Assembly (NCBI RefSeq): GCF_947038635.1
Contig: NZ_CAMQXC010000002.1
Coordinates: 1 to 61,273 of the forward strand
Direction of reading: 5' to 3'
DNA: 61,273 nt
DNA from: an uncultured Cetobacterium sp.
GTDB lineage: Bacteria > Fusobacteriota > Fusobacteriia > Fusobacteriales > Fusobacteriaceae
This document shows, in pieces, positions 49,758-58,283 of this stretch (positions are counted from its first letter, which is position 1; the number at the start of each line of letters is the position of its first letter). The notes beneath the pieces are model-generated. The model was not told the origin of the DNA. It did no database searches and was given only the letters and a program-made list of their open reading frames with translations. Made by a program: the position numbers and the translations under genes.

Positions 49758-50594
49758 ATGAGATTAGATACAAGATATGCAAATCACCCAGAGGATTCAA
49801 AGCACTACACAACAGAGGAGTTAAGAAAGCACTATTTAATGGAAACAGTATTTGTTGCTGATGAAGTAAACTTAATGTACTCTCATGTAGATAGAGTTAT
49901 AGCTGGAGGAGTTATGCCAGTTGAAACAGAAGTAAAATTAGAGGGATGTAAAGAGTTAGGATCTGAGTTTTTCTTAGAGAGAAGAGAACTTGGACTTATA
50001 AATATAGGTGGATCAGGTAAAATAGTTCTTGATGGAGTAGAATATAAAATGGCTCCAAAAGATGGATTATATGTTGGAATGGGAGTAAAAGAGATTACAT
50101 TTATATCTGATTCTGCAGAAAATCCAGCAAAATATTATGTTAACAGTGCTCCTGCCCATGTAGCTTACCCTACAGTAAAAATAGATATAGCTAATGCTAA
50201 TGCAGTTCATTTAGGAGATTTAGAGAATTCAAACAAAAGAACTATATTTCAATATGTTCACCCTGCAGTTTGTAAATCATGTCAACTTTTAATGGGAATG
50301 ACTGTATTAGACCCAAATAATATGTGGAACACTATGCCAACACATACACATGAAAGAAGAATGGAAGTTTACTTCTATTTCAATATGGATGAGAACACAA
50401 GAGTATTCCATTTAATGGGGCAACCTCAAGAGACTCGTCATATTGTAATGGCAAATGAGCAAGCGGTAATATCACCATCTTGGTCAATTCATTCAGGTGT
50501 AGGAACTAAAAATTACACATTTATTTGGGGAATGGCTGGAGAGAATCAAACATTTACTGATATGGACCATGTAGCTATGGATCAGTTGAGATAA
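49758..50594 (+). CDS. kduI: 5-dehydro-4-deoxy-D-glucuronate isomerase
   Basis: A 278-residue cupin isomerase. The zinc ligands H196, H198, E203 and H245 fall at exactly the positions known for E. coli KduI ([23 protein letters not shown]). It converts 4-deoxy-5-keto-uronate released by the GH88 enzyme into 2,5-diketo-3-deoxygluconate. AGGAGG precedes the ATG. The stop is followed after 12 bases by kduD. In several glycosaminoglycan degraders this step is done by an unrelated RpiB-like isomerase; here the KduI type is used. Confidence 0.95.
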   Translation: MRLDTRYANHPEDSKHYTTEELRKHYLMETVFVADEVNLMYSHVDRVIAGGVMPVETEVKLEGCKELGSEFFLERRELGLINIGGSGKIVLDGVEYKMAPKDGLYVGMGVKEITFISDSAENPAKYYVNSAPAHVAYPTVKIDIANANAVHLGDLENSNKRTIFQYVHPAVCKSCQLLMGMTVLDPNNMWNTMPTHTHERRMEVYFYFNMDENTRVFHLMGQPQETRHIVMANEQAVISPSWSIHSGVGTKNYTFIWGMAGENQTFTDMDHVAMDQLR

Positions 50595-50606
50595 TTGGGA
50601 GGAAAT

Positions 50607-51368
50607 ATGTTAAACATGTTTAATTTAGATGGAAAAGTTGCAATGGTAACTGGAGGAAACGTAGGAATAGGAAATGCACTTGCAATGGGACTTGCAAAAG
50701 CAGGAGCAGATCTATTTATATTCACATATAATGATGACAATATGGAAAATGTTATAAAAGAGGTTGAAGCATTAGGAAGAAAGGTAGCTTATGCAACTGG
50801 AGATCTATCAAAAGAGGAAGTAGCTATGGAAGCTGTTAGCAAATGTATAGAGGCTTTTGGAAGAGTAGATATTTTAGTAAACAATGCTGGAACAATAAAA
50901 AGATCACCAATTTTAGAGGGAAGTAACGCTGATTGGCAACAAGTTATTGACTTAAATCTATCTTCAATATACTATTTAAGTAAGACTGCAGCATTTGAAA
51001 TGAAAAAGCAAGGTGGAGGAAAGATAATAAACATAGCTTCAATGTTATCATTCCAAGGTGGAAAATTTGTTCCATCATATACAGCAAGTAAGCATGGAGT
51101 AGCTGGACTTACAAAAGCTTTTGCAAATGAGTTAGCAGTGGATAATATCCAAGTAAACGCAATAGCACCAGGATATATAGAAACAGCAAATACAGCACCA
51201 ATTAGAGCTGATGAAAAGAGAAATGCAGAGATATTAGGAAGAATACCAGCAGGAAGATGGGGACAAACATCAGACCTTGTAGGGGGAGCAATATTCTTAT
51301 CATCAAAGGCAGCAGATTATGTAAATGGACATATTCTAGCTATAGATGGTGGATGGTTAGTTAGATAA
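50607..51368 (+). CDS. kduD: 2-dehydro-3-deoxy-D-gluconate 5-dehydrogenase
   Basis: A 253-residue short-chain dehydrogenase. The NAD-binding motif is TGGNVGIG (15-22), NNAG lies at 92-95, and the catalytic residues are S145, Y158 and K162 (YTASK). The start MLNMFNLDGKVAMVTG matches KduD proteins; GGGAGG lies four bases upstream, and a TTG at 50595 is rejected. It reduces the KduI product to 2-keto-3-deoxygluconate. KDG kinase and aldolase, needed next, are not in the window. Confidence 0.94.
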   Translation: MLNMFNLDGKVAMVTGGNVGIGNALAMGLAKAGADLFIFTYNDDNMENVIKEVEALGRKVAYATGDLSKEEVAMEAVSKCIEAFGRVDILVNNAGTIKRSPILEGSNADWQQVIDLNLSSIYYLSKTAAFEMKKQGGGKIINIASMLSFQGGKFVPSYTASKHGVAGLTKAFANELAVDNIQVNAIAPGYIETANTAPIRADEKRNAEILGRIPAGRWGQTSDLVGGAIFLSSKAADYVNGHILAIDGGWLVR

Positions 51369-51390
51369 TAAATAAGGGGAGAAAGTTATA

Positions 51391-52950
51391 ATGAAGAGAA
51401 AAATAGCAATGGGAGCGTTACTTTTATCAGCGCTTATGTTTAATGGATGCTCAAAAGATGAAGAGTCTAAAAATACGGGAGCAACAAAAGGAAAAGATAA
51501 AAATCTTTCAGTGTTCCTAGTTTTTAATGGGATGCCTTTAAGTAGTGATTGGGAAGTTTATAAAAAAGCTGAAGAGGCAACAGGAGTAAAAGTAAAATCA
51601 TATGCATCTAAAAATAATACAGATTCTACGCAAGCTTACAATCTTATGCTAGCTTCTAATGATTTCTCAGATATTATAGCTTATAGAGTTCCAGATTTAG
51701 AGAAGTTAGGTAGCGATGGAGGAATGATTCCTTTAAACGATTTAATAGATAAACACGCACCAAATATAAAAAAGTTTATAGAGGAGAATCCATTATATAA
51801 AAAAGATATGTATTCTTTAGATGGAAAAATATATGCAATTCCAACATACTATGATTTAGATAAACTAAGTGTGTCATCTGGACTTTTTATAAGAACAGAT
51901 TGGTTAAAAAAGTTTGGGTTGCCAGTTCCTAAAACATTGGAAGAAACTGAAAATGTTTTGACAATATTTAAAGAGCAGGATGCTAATGGAAATGGAAGAA
52001 AAGATGAGATTGGAATCTTTGTACGTGGAAATATTCAAGCAGCACTAAATAACTTAACAGGTATTTTTGGTGCAAGACCATACAAAACATTCTATGTAGA
52101 AAATGACCAGGTATCTTTTGCAACTTTAGATCCAAACTTTAAAGATGCTATGAAATTAGCAGCAGACTGGTATAAAAAAGGACTTATTGATAAAGAGGTT
52201 TTCACTAGGGGTTGGGGAGCAAGAGATGCAGTATTACCAACAAATATGGGTGGAATGACTTTAGATTGGTTTGGAAGTACAGCAAGTTATAACAGTTTAT
52301 CAGCAGGACAGATACCAGGATTTGAATTTTATCCAATGGAACCAATAGAGATAAAAGATGGAGTAAAAAGTGTAACAGTGGGAAGAAATACAACTCCAGA
52401 GATTGGTTGGGGAATTTCAGCAGCTTCAAAGAATCCAGAGCAAGCTATTAAATTTATGGATTGGTGGTTCTCTGAAGAAGGAAGAAGAACTTGGAACTTT
52501 GGTATTGAGGGAAAACATTATACTATGGTAGATGGAAAACCAGTGTTTACAGATTATGTATTAAATAATCCAGAGGGAAAAGGACCTTTAAAAGTTTTAC
52601 AAGAGGTTGGAGCTCAAGTTTCAGGACCGGGGGTTCAGCAAGATGCAGAATATGAGTTTCAATACTCAAATGATATAGCTAAACAAGGTTTTGAGATGTA
52701 TATGAAGGATGGAAATACAAAGAGACCTTTACCTATATTAAAGTATAGTCCTAAGGATATAAAAGAGTTAGATAAAATAATGTCACTTGTAAATCAAACA
52801 ACAGAGGAATATATGCAAAAATGGATTTTAGGTGTTTCAGATATAGATACTGATTGGGATACTTATATAAATAGAATTCAACAAAATGGTATAGAAAGAG
52901 CAAAAGAGATAGTACAACAAGGCTACAACCACTACAATAGTGTTAAATAA
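51391..52950 (+). CDS. ABC transporter solute-binding lipoprotein 2 (Lpl/AlgQ-type)
   Basis: A 519-residue solute-binding protein with a lipoprotein signal: the lipobox ends MFNGC with C20 and S21, a residue compatible with outer-membrane sorting by E. coli rules. QDANGNGRKDEIGIF is an EF-hand-like calcium loop; MTLDWFGSTASYNSL mirrors binding protein 1. It follows kduD by 22 bases and ends the operon at a strong terminator. One permease pair thus has two binding proteins, one soluble and one lipid-anchored, perhaps for differently sulfated or differently sized saccharides. Confidence 0.88.
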   Translation: MKRKIAMGALLLSALMFNGCSKDEESKNTGATKGKDKNLSVFLVFNGMPLSSDWEVYKKAEEATGVKVKSYASKNNTDSTQAYNLMLASNDFSDIIAYRVPDLEKLGSDGGMIPLNDLIDKHAPNIKKFIEENPLYKKDMYSLDGKIYAIPTYYDLDKLSVSSGLFIRTDWLKKFGLPVPKTLEETENVLTIFKEQDANGNGRKDEIGIFVRGNIQAALNNLTGIFGARPYKTFYVENDQVSFATLDPNFKDAMKLAADWYKKGLIDKEVFTRGWGARDAVLPTNMGGMTLDWFGSTASYNSLSAGQIPGFEFYPMEPIEIKDGVKSVTVGRNTTPEIGWGISAASKNPEQAIKFMDWWFSEEGRRTWNFGIEGKHYTMVDGKPVFTDYVLNNPEGKGPLKVLQEVGAQVSGPGVQQDAEYEFQYSNDIAKQGFEMYMKDGNTKRPLPILKYSPKDIKELDKIMSLVNQTTEEYMQKWILGVSDIDTDWDTYINRIQQNGIERAKEIVQQGYNHYNSVK

Positions 52951-52960
52951 AAACATAAAG

Positions 52961-52988
52961 AAACTAGGTAGAATTACCTAGTTTTTTT
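52961..52988 (+). terminator. Terminator after the binding-lipoprotein gene
   Basis: AAACTAGGTA and TACCTAGTTT form a perfect 10-base stem with a GAAT loop and a T-run. The only promoter-like hexamers for the next gene (ATTACC at 52973-52978, TTATAT at 52996-53001) overlap its right arm. Confidence 0.85.
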
Positions 52989-53022
52989 ATAGAGTTTATA
53001 TATTGGTAAGAGGGGGAGTAAA

Positions 53023-55935
53023 ATGAAAAAAATTGTATTAGGAGCGATTATGTTAACAGGAGTTTTATACGCAAAAGATCTAAAAGTATATCAATTTGAA
53101 AATGAAATACCTAAAAATGTAGAAACAAATATAAAAGATTCAATATCAATTACCAAAGAGAAGTATAAAGATGGAGAAAGTTCTTTAAAATGGAAGTTTA
53201 AAAAGGGAGAAACTTTAAATATTTTAGGTGATGTAGGGTACACGGTTTTTAAAACAGGAGAACAAGAGAAGGCTAGAAGTAGTTATAGTATGTGGATATA
53301 TAATGAAAATCCAATTGATGGAGAACTACTAGTGCAGTTTAAAAAAGATGGAGTAGTAAAATGTTGGTTTCCAATAAAAATGAATTTTAAAGGTTGGAGA
53401 ACTATGTGGGTTCAATATGATAGAGATATGAAAGGTGAACCTATCGAAGGAATGAATGAGATAACTTTTGTAGCTCCTAATGAAGGTGGAGAGATATTAA
53501 TAGATCAAATTATACCATCAGTATTGATAGATCCAAGACACAACGCTAGAGATGAGCAGGTAGATTTTATTAATTTAGAGGCAGATACAGCAGCAAATGC
53601 TCACTGGATGGCACTATATAAAAACTATAATCAAATAGATAGAAATCAGAAAAATATAGTTTTAAGTAAAAAAGATATAGAGGGAATAGAAAAAGTTGAA
53701 AAAAGATACAGAGAGAAACTGTTAAAAAAAGTTCAAGTAACACCTGAGCTTATAACTGAAAAAACAGAGGAATTTTCAGAATATAAAAAAATAAACTTAG
53801 AGTTTATTCAAAGATTAGTTATATATAAAGATTTAAGACCTGAAGAAAAAGATAGAATAAAATATATTGCAACAAAAGAGTTTGGAATCTACTTAAGAGA
53901 GTTAGCGTACATGTACAATTCTGCAGATAATAAACAGGAAAAAGATACAATAGCTAAACTGTTTAACGAAAGTTTAGAATATATGTATGATCAAGGTTGG
54001 ACAAAGGGAAGTTCTCAGGGAACAATCCATCATTTAGGATATCAAATGAGAGAGATTTATGAAGCAATCTTTTTAATGAAAGAGCCTCTAATTAAGTTAG
54101 GAACAGTAAATAAAGCTAAAGAGATGGTAACTTGGTATAGTGCTATGGGAATGATATATACACCTAAAGAAAATTTAAGAATAAATATAGACGTATTAAA
54201 TACAATGTTACCAGGTATGTTAACAGCTATACTTCTAAATGAAAACCAAGAGAAAGAGGGAAGAGAGTTGTATCAATTACAGAGTTATTTAATGAACTCT
54301 ATAAACTATTCTCCAGGAGTTTTAGGAGGATTTAAATATGATGGTACAGTCTTTCATCATATGCAAAACTATCCAGCTTATGCAAAGGGAGCTTTTGAAG
54401 GTTTAGTTCCTATAATATACTATCTAAATGGAACTCCTTATGCAGTTACAGGGAAACAGTTTAAAATAGTAAAAGATGCAGTATTAACAACAAGGTTATA
54501 TTCTAACAAGTACAATTATCTTTTATCTTTAACAGGAAGACATCCCAATGGAAAATTTAAAATAGATGCAGAAAGTTTTAGATTAATGGCTTTAAGTGGA
54601 GAAAATGGTGTAGATAAAGAGCTGGCAGAAGCTTACTTAAGACTTTCACCTCAAGGGAAAAGCGTAGAAAAATTTAAAGGTATGGGGTTAAAAGAGGAGA
54701 CTGCTCCAAAAGGGTCGTGGACAATGAATATGGGATCTCTACAACTTCATAGAAGAGATGAGTGGTTAGCAGGAGTAAAGGGCTATAGTAGGTATTTAGT
54801 GGGGAATGAGACGTATATAAAAAATAATCTTTATGGTAGATATATGAGTTACGGAGCTTTTCAAATTTTAGAGAGTTCATTAAAAGAGAGTGGATACGTA
54901 CAAGAGGGATGGGACTGGAAACACTTTCCAGGAACTACAGCGATAGATGTACCTTTTGAAAAATTAAAATCTAATATTTCACAAGTAGATACTAAAAGTG
55001 GAGTAGAGGAGATGTTGCTTTCAGATGAAACTTACTCAGGAGGAAACTCTTTAAATGGTAATGGCATGTTTGCAATGAAGCTTCACGAGCATCCAAAATA
55101 TGATGGAACCCATAAAGCTAGAAAATCACTGTTTTTCTTTGATAATAGAGCTGTTTTACTTGGAAGTGGAATTGAAAACAGTGATAGTAAAAATGAAACT
55201 CATACAACACTATTTCAAAACTATCTAGGACAGAATATGAAAAATAGTTATACACAAAATGAAGATACAATAATAGATTCTCAAAACAATATGTATAAAG
55301 TTGTAGAGGGAGATATAGTTCTAAAAAAAGGAAAACAGGAATCAAGGGATCAAAATAGTGGTGAAAGAACAGAGAATAACTATGAGTTAGCTTATATAAA
55401 TCATGGGAAAGCACCTAAAAATGGAAAATATCACTATAGTATTTTAATAAAAGGCGATGAACAGAAACAAGAAAAATTCAAAAAGAACCCTAAATATGAG
55501 GTTTTAAATCAAGATAATAATAGCCATATTGTTAAAGATTTAAAAAGTAATATGATAGGGTATGCACTATTTGAAAGTGGAAAAGTACAAAACAATGGAT
55601 TTATTGAATCAGTAGATACTCCTTCAATGATTCTTCTTCAAGAGAGGGATAAAGAAATTCAAATGAGCTTTGTTGACCCAGATTTAAGATTATATGAAGG
55701 GAGAGATAAGGAGCAGTATGATGAGAATGGAGTTATGATTGAGAGAAGTATATACTCAAGACCTTGGATTGGAAATATAGGAAAAGAGCATACAACTTTA
55801 GTTGTTTTAAATGGAAAATATACTACTGAAGATAGCTCAAAAGTAAAATCTGAAATAGATGGAGATTTTACAAGATTAAGTATTACCTCTAAAAATGGAG
55901 AGGTAGTAAATATTATATTAAAGAAGATATCATAA
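53023..55935 (+). CDS. Chondroitin sulfate ABC lyase-like protein, exported
   Basis: A 970-residue lyase with signal peptide (MKKIVLGAIMLTGVLYA|KD). Residues 20-170 are the jelly-roll N-terminal domain, 180-570 the helical catalytic domain, and the rest beta-sandwich domains, as in Proteus chondroitinase ABC. Catalytic candidates are H337 (TIHHLGY), H446 and Y453 (FHHMQNYPAY), R506 (LTGRHPNG) and the WDWKHFPGTTAID segment; the spacings agree with the Proteus enzyme. It should depolymerise chondroitin and dermatan sulfates outside the inner membrane. GAGGGGGAG precedes the ATG. The gene lies only 35 bases after a terminator, so its promoter overlaps that hairpin or it relies on read-through. 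Confidence 0.9.
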   Translation: MKKIVLGAIMLTGVLYAKDLKVYQFENEIPKNVETNIKDSISITKEKYKDGESSLKWKFKKGETLNILGDVGYTVFKTGEQEKARSSYSMWIYNENPIDGELLVQFKKDGVVKCWFPIKMNFKGWRTMWVQYDRDMKGEPIEGMNEITFVAPNEGGEILIDQIIPSVLIDPRHNARDEQVDFINLEADTAANAHWMALYKNYNQIDRNQKNIVLSKKDIEGIEKVEKRYREKLLKKVQVTPELITEKTEEFSEYKKINLEFIQRLVIYKDLRPEEKDRIKYIATKEFGIYLRELAYMYNSADNKQEKDTIAKLFNESLEYMYDQGWTKGSSQGTIHHLGYQMREIYEAIFLMKEPLIKLGTVNKAKEMVTWYSAMGMIYTPKENLRINIDVLNTMLPGMLTAILLNENQEKEGRELYQLQSYLMNSINYSPGVLGGFKYDGTVFHHMQNYPAYAKGAFEGLVPIIYYLNGTPYAVTGKQFKIVKDAVLTTRLYSNKYNYLLSLTGRHPNGKFKIDAESFRLMALSGENGVDKELAEAYLRLSPQGKSVEKFKGMGLKEETAPKGSWTMNMGSLQLHRRDEWLAGVKGYSRYLVGNETYIKNNLYGRYMSYGAFQILESSLKESGYVQEGWDWKHFPGTTAIDVPFEKLKSNISQVDTKSGVEEMLLSDETYSGGNSLNGNGMFAMKLHEHPKYDGTHKARKSLFFFDNRAVLLGSGIENSDSKNETHTTLFQNYLGQNMKNSYTQNEDTIIDSQNNMYKVVEGDIVLKKGKQESRDQNSGERTENNYELAYINHGKAPKNGKYHYSILIKGDEQKQEKFKKNPKYEVLNQDNNSHIVKDLKSNMIGYALFESGKVQNNGFIESVDTPSMILLQERDKEIQMSFVDPDLRLYEGRDKEQYDENGVMIERSIYSRPWIGNIGKEHTTLVVLNGKYTTEDSSKVKSEIDGDFTRLSITSKNGEVVNIILKKIS

Positions 55936-55938
55936 AAT

Positions 55939-55978
55939 AAAGAAGTATGGCATTTTAATGAGCCATACTTCTTTTTCA
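55939..55978. terminator. Bidirectional terminator
   Basis: AAGAAGTATGGC and GCCATACTTCTT form a perfect 12-base stem between the convergent chondroitinase and sulfatase 2 genes. Confidence 0.85.
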
Positions 55979-55979
55979 T

Positions 55980-57377
55980 TTAAACAGTTATTTTAATAAA
56001 AGGATCGTTATGTTTTTCTCCCCATGTTATTAAGTGCTCCTTTAGATACTTAGTTTTATCATTTAAAGGAATGGGATTTAATTGATACTCATCTTTAGTA
56101 TTATCATATAAAAACTCTTTAGGAATACCATTTCCAGAGTAATCATTAAAATATACGTAGGTATATTTCTCATCAATTGCAGCTCTCCATCCGTAAGCTA
56201 AAGTATCTAATCCTCTTTCTTTAAGAGAGTTTAAAACTTTAGGGTTTCCAGTATAACATGCAGAGATAGCAATATTATCTACTTTTTCACCTTTTAAAGT
56301 AGGAGAGAGATCAACGCCTTCCATCTCTTTAGGAATACTTAAATCTAAAAGAGATAGTATTGTAGGAGCTATATCAGAGCCTGAAAGAGGTGTAGTTATT
56401 TTTCTATCTTTATATCTATCTCCATGAGAGAGCATAAATGGCACAGAAACAGCTTCTTCAAACCAAACATGTTTACTCCAAAGTCCATGAGAGCATAACA
56501 TCTCTCCATGATCTGAAGTTACTATAATTATAGTATTTTCAAATAGATTATTCATCTTAAGGTAGTCAACTATCTTTCCAAAGTGTTCATCTATACCTGT
56601 TATAGCAGCATAATATTTTTTTACAGATTCTAAATAACCAGCTTCATCTAAAGAGAATGGAGTTATAGTTTTTGGATGATCAACTATATCTTCTAAAATA
56701 ACATTTTCTCTTTTTTCAACTTTAACATCTTTATACATATCCACATATTTTTGTGGAATTAGATCAAGAGGTGTATGAGGTGGATTCCAAGATAGGAAAA
56801 GAGCAAAGTTATCCTCTTTATTTTTATCGATAAAATCTAAAGCTATATCTGTTTCATGTTCAACAGACCAATTGTTAATATTGATCATCTCAGGAGAGTC
56901 CATCCAGTAGTGAGGAGAAAGGTGGTTATCATCAGCACCATAAGAGTACCAAAAGTCAAAACCATGTCTTTTAGGACCAGGTGGTGTAAAAGCATCCCAA
57001 TCCTTAGCTCCTGAAAGAGGAAGAGTATCATCTTTTTTTTCAGGTTCATCTAAATGCCATTTGCCAATATATCCAGTTTTATATCTATTAGTTTTTAAAA
57101 TATCCCCAATTGTAACTTCGTTTTCCTTTAAAAATATATTCTCGAGACCAGGTTTACAGTTTGTAATAACTCCATGAGATATAGGATTTTTACCTGTTAA
57201 AATAGTAGCTCTATTCGGTGAACAAAGAGGACAGCTACTGTAAGCTTTTTCAAATATTGCTGCTTCATTAGAAAAAGCATCAAAGTTAGGAGTTATAACA
57301 GGTTCTTTTTTCATAAAGCCTACTGCTTCTCTTCTCCATTGATCTGCAAAGATAAATAAAAGATTTGGTTTTTTCAT
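55980..57377 (-). CDS. Sulfatase 2, cytoplasmic, Cys-type
   Basis: A 465-residue type I sulfatase without signal peptide. The first metal ligand is in LLFIFADQWRR, the formylglycine site is C52 in CSPNRATILTGKNP, and VTSDHGEMLCSHGLWSKH gives the second metal region; TGYIGKWHLDEP is also typical. It is a different subfamily from sulfatase 1 (CSPNR against CVPAR, and different insert regions), which suggests different sulfate positions. It should act on imported saccharides. It has its own promoter carrying the locus element, and a GGGGGAG ribosome-binding site. Confidence 0.9.
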   Translation of the reverse strand: MKKPNLLFIFADQWRREAVGFMKKEPVITPNFDAFSNEAAIFEKAYSSCPLCSPNRATILTGKNPISHGVITNCKPGLENIFLKENEVTIGDILKTNRYKTGYIGKWHLDEPEKKDDTLPLSGAKDWDAFTPPGPKRHGFDFWYSYGADDNHLSPHYWMDSPEMININNWSVEHETDIALDFIDKNKEDNFALFLSWNPPHTPLDLIPQKYVDMYKDVKVEKRENVILEDIVDHPKTITPFSLDEAGYLESVKKYYAAITGIDEHFGKIVDYLKMNNLFENTIIIVTSDHGEMLCSHGLWSKHVWFEEAVSVPFMLSHGDRYKDRKITTPLSGSDIAPTILSLLDLSIPKEMEGVDLSPTLKGEKVDNIAISACYTGNPKVLNSLKERGLDTLAYGWRAAIDEKYTYVYFNDYSGNGIPKEFLYDNTKDEYQLNPIPLNDKTKYLKEHLITWGEKHNDPFIKITV

Positions 57378-57413
57378 AAAATCTCCCCCAAGTAAGTAGT
57401 TGTTTTTCTTTTT

Positions 57414-57452
57414 ATAATATCCCTTGTGAAAAAATAAGTAAATATTCTATTT
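57414..57452 (-). promoter_or_regulatory. Promoter of sulfatase 2, with shared element
   Basis: On the minus strand TTTACT (57442-57437) and TATTAT (57419-57414) have a 17-base spacer. AAATAGAATA (57452-57443) abuts the -35 and fits AAANNGWWKA; it differs by one base from the element at the outer-membrane protein promoter. Confidence 0.65.
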
Positions 57453-57495
57453 TCAATACCATAGGTTAGTATTTTAAAAGAGGAAAAGTGTATAT

Positions 57496-57541
57496 AAAAA
57501 AGAAAAGAGCCCAGACTTTATATAAAGTCCGAACTCTCGGG
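57496..57541 (-). terminator. Terminator after the small secreted protein operon
   Basis: On the minus strand GAGTTCGGACTTTA pairs with TAAAGTCTGGGCTC (with G-U pairs), followed by TTTTCTTTTTT. Confidence 0.78.
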
Positions 57542-57553
57542 GGCTAATATATA

Positions 57554-57871
57554 TTAATAACCATAGTATGGCTGTGGAACAGGTCTATAATAGTCATTAT
57601 TATAATTATTATTGTAATTATTGTTATGATTATTATTAGCAATGATTCCACCAACAACAGCAGCACCGACAATAGCAGCACCAATGGCTTTTTTTCTTCG
57701 CTCTCTTTTTACAGCTCTTCTAATATCTTTTCTAACTTCTTTTCTAATTTCATGACGAACATGAGCTTTAACAATCTCATGTTTTATAACTGGGGGTAAA
57801 GGTCTGTGATATCTAGCAAAAGAAGTTGTTGTTAAAATAATAAGCATTACTATTGATAAAAATTTTTTCAT
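57554..57871 (-). CDS. Small secreted basic protein with glycine zipper and Asn/Tyr tail
   Basis: A 105-residue protein. Residues 1-19 are a signal peptide (MKKFLSIVMLIILTTTSFA). Residues 30-60 are very basic (VRHEIRKEVRKDIRRAVKRERRKK). Residues 61-77 are a small-residue hydrophobic segment (AIGAAIVGAAVVGGIIA) like a glycine zipper. The tail is low complexity, Asn/Tyr-rich, ending PQPYYGY. I do not recognise a family. It is the last of three genes with two-base gaps, so it is expressed with the two paralogous proteins upstream. An envelope location is likely from the signal peptide. Confidence 0.7.
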   Translation of the reverse strand: MKKFLSIVMLIILTTTSFARYHRPLPPVIKHEIVKAHVRHEIRKEVRKDIRRAVKRERRKKAIGAAIVGAAVVGGIIANNNHNNNYNNNYNNDYYRPVPQPYYGY

Positions 57872-57873
57872 AC

Positions 57874-58281
57874 CTACACTCCTCCATGTTCTAAGATTTT
57901 CCCAAAGTTAAGAACTTCATCTTTATTAAATACAATGTAGTCCTCTGTACCAGCAAAATCTAAAATAAGAATACCTTGTTTTTTATCATATTGGATATGA
58001 TAAAATTGCAAAGCACTTTCTTCTGGATTATTAGCATTAGCTATAATTCCAGGGATTTGATATCTTGGAGAGCCATCTTTAAATGTGTTTATTAAAACAG
58101 ATTTAGGTAGACCAAAGGTAACAGTAGCACCAGTTTTTGTTTGTAGGGCAAAATAAGCATTGCTATTTTGTACAAACATTCCAATTTTATCAGTTTCTGT
58201 AGGGATATTATTTTTAACAATATCTGCAGCAAAAATATTTATAGAAGTTAAGATTCCTAAAATTACTAAAAACTTTTTCAT
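57874..58281 (-). CDS. Small secreted hypothetical protein, paralogue A
   Basis: A 135-residue protein with a signal peptide (MKKFLVILGILTSINIFA|AD). The mature part is mixed beta/alpha with no recognised domain. The segment AYFALQTKTGATVTFGLPKSVLINTFKDGSPRYQIPGI aligns with TYIALASKSGEAYVFGLANDVLLDVKKGIKQNEVLGF of the protein encoded immediately upstream, so the two are tandem paralogues. Gaps of two bases on both sides show one operon. Confidence 0.72.
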   Translation of the reverse strand: MKKFLVILGILTSINIFAADIVKNNIPTETDKIGMFVQNSNAYFALQTKTGATVTFGLPKSVLINTFKDGSPRYQIPGIIANANNPEESALQFYHIQYDKKQGILILDFAGTEDYIVFNKDEVLNFGKILEHGGV

Positions 58282-58283
58282 AG

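Noticed and set aside
55118-55414. A 98-codon minus-strand frame inside the chondroitinase gene.
   Set aside because: It is antisense to conserved coding sequence and its Tyr/Leu/Phe-rich translation is typical of a shadow frame in AT-rich DNA.
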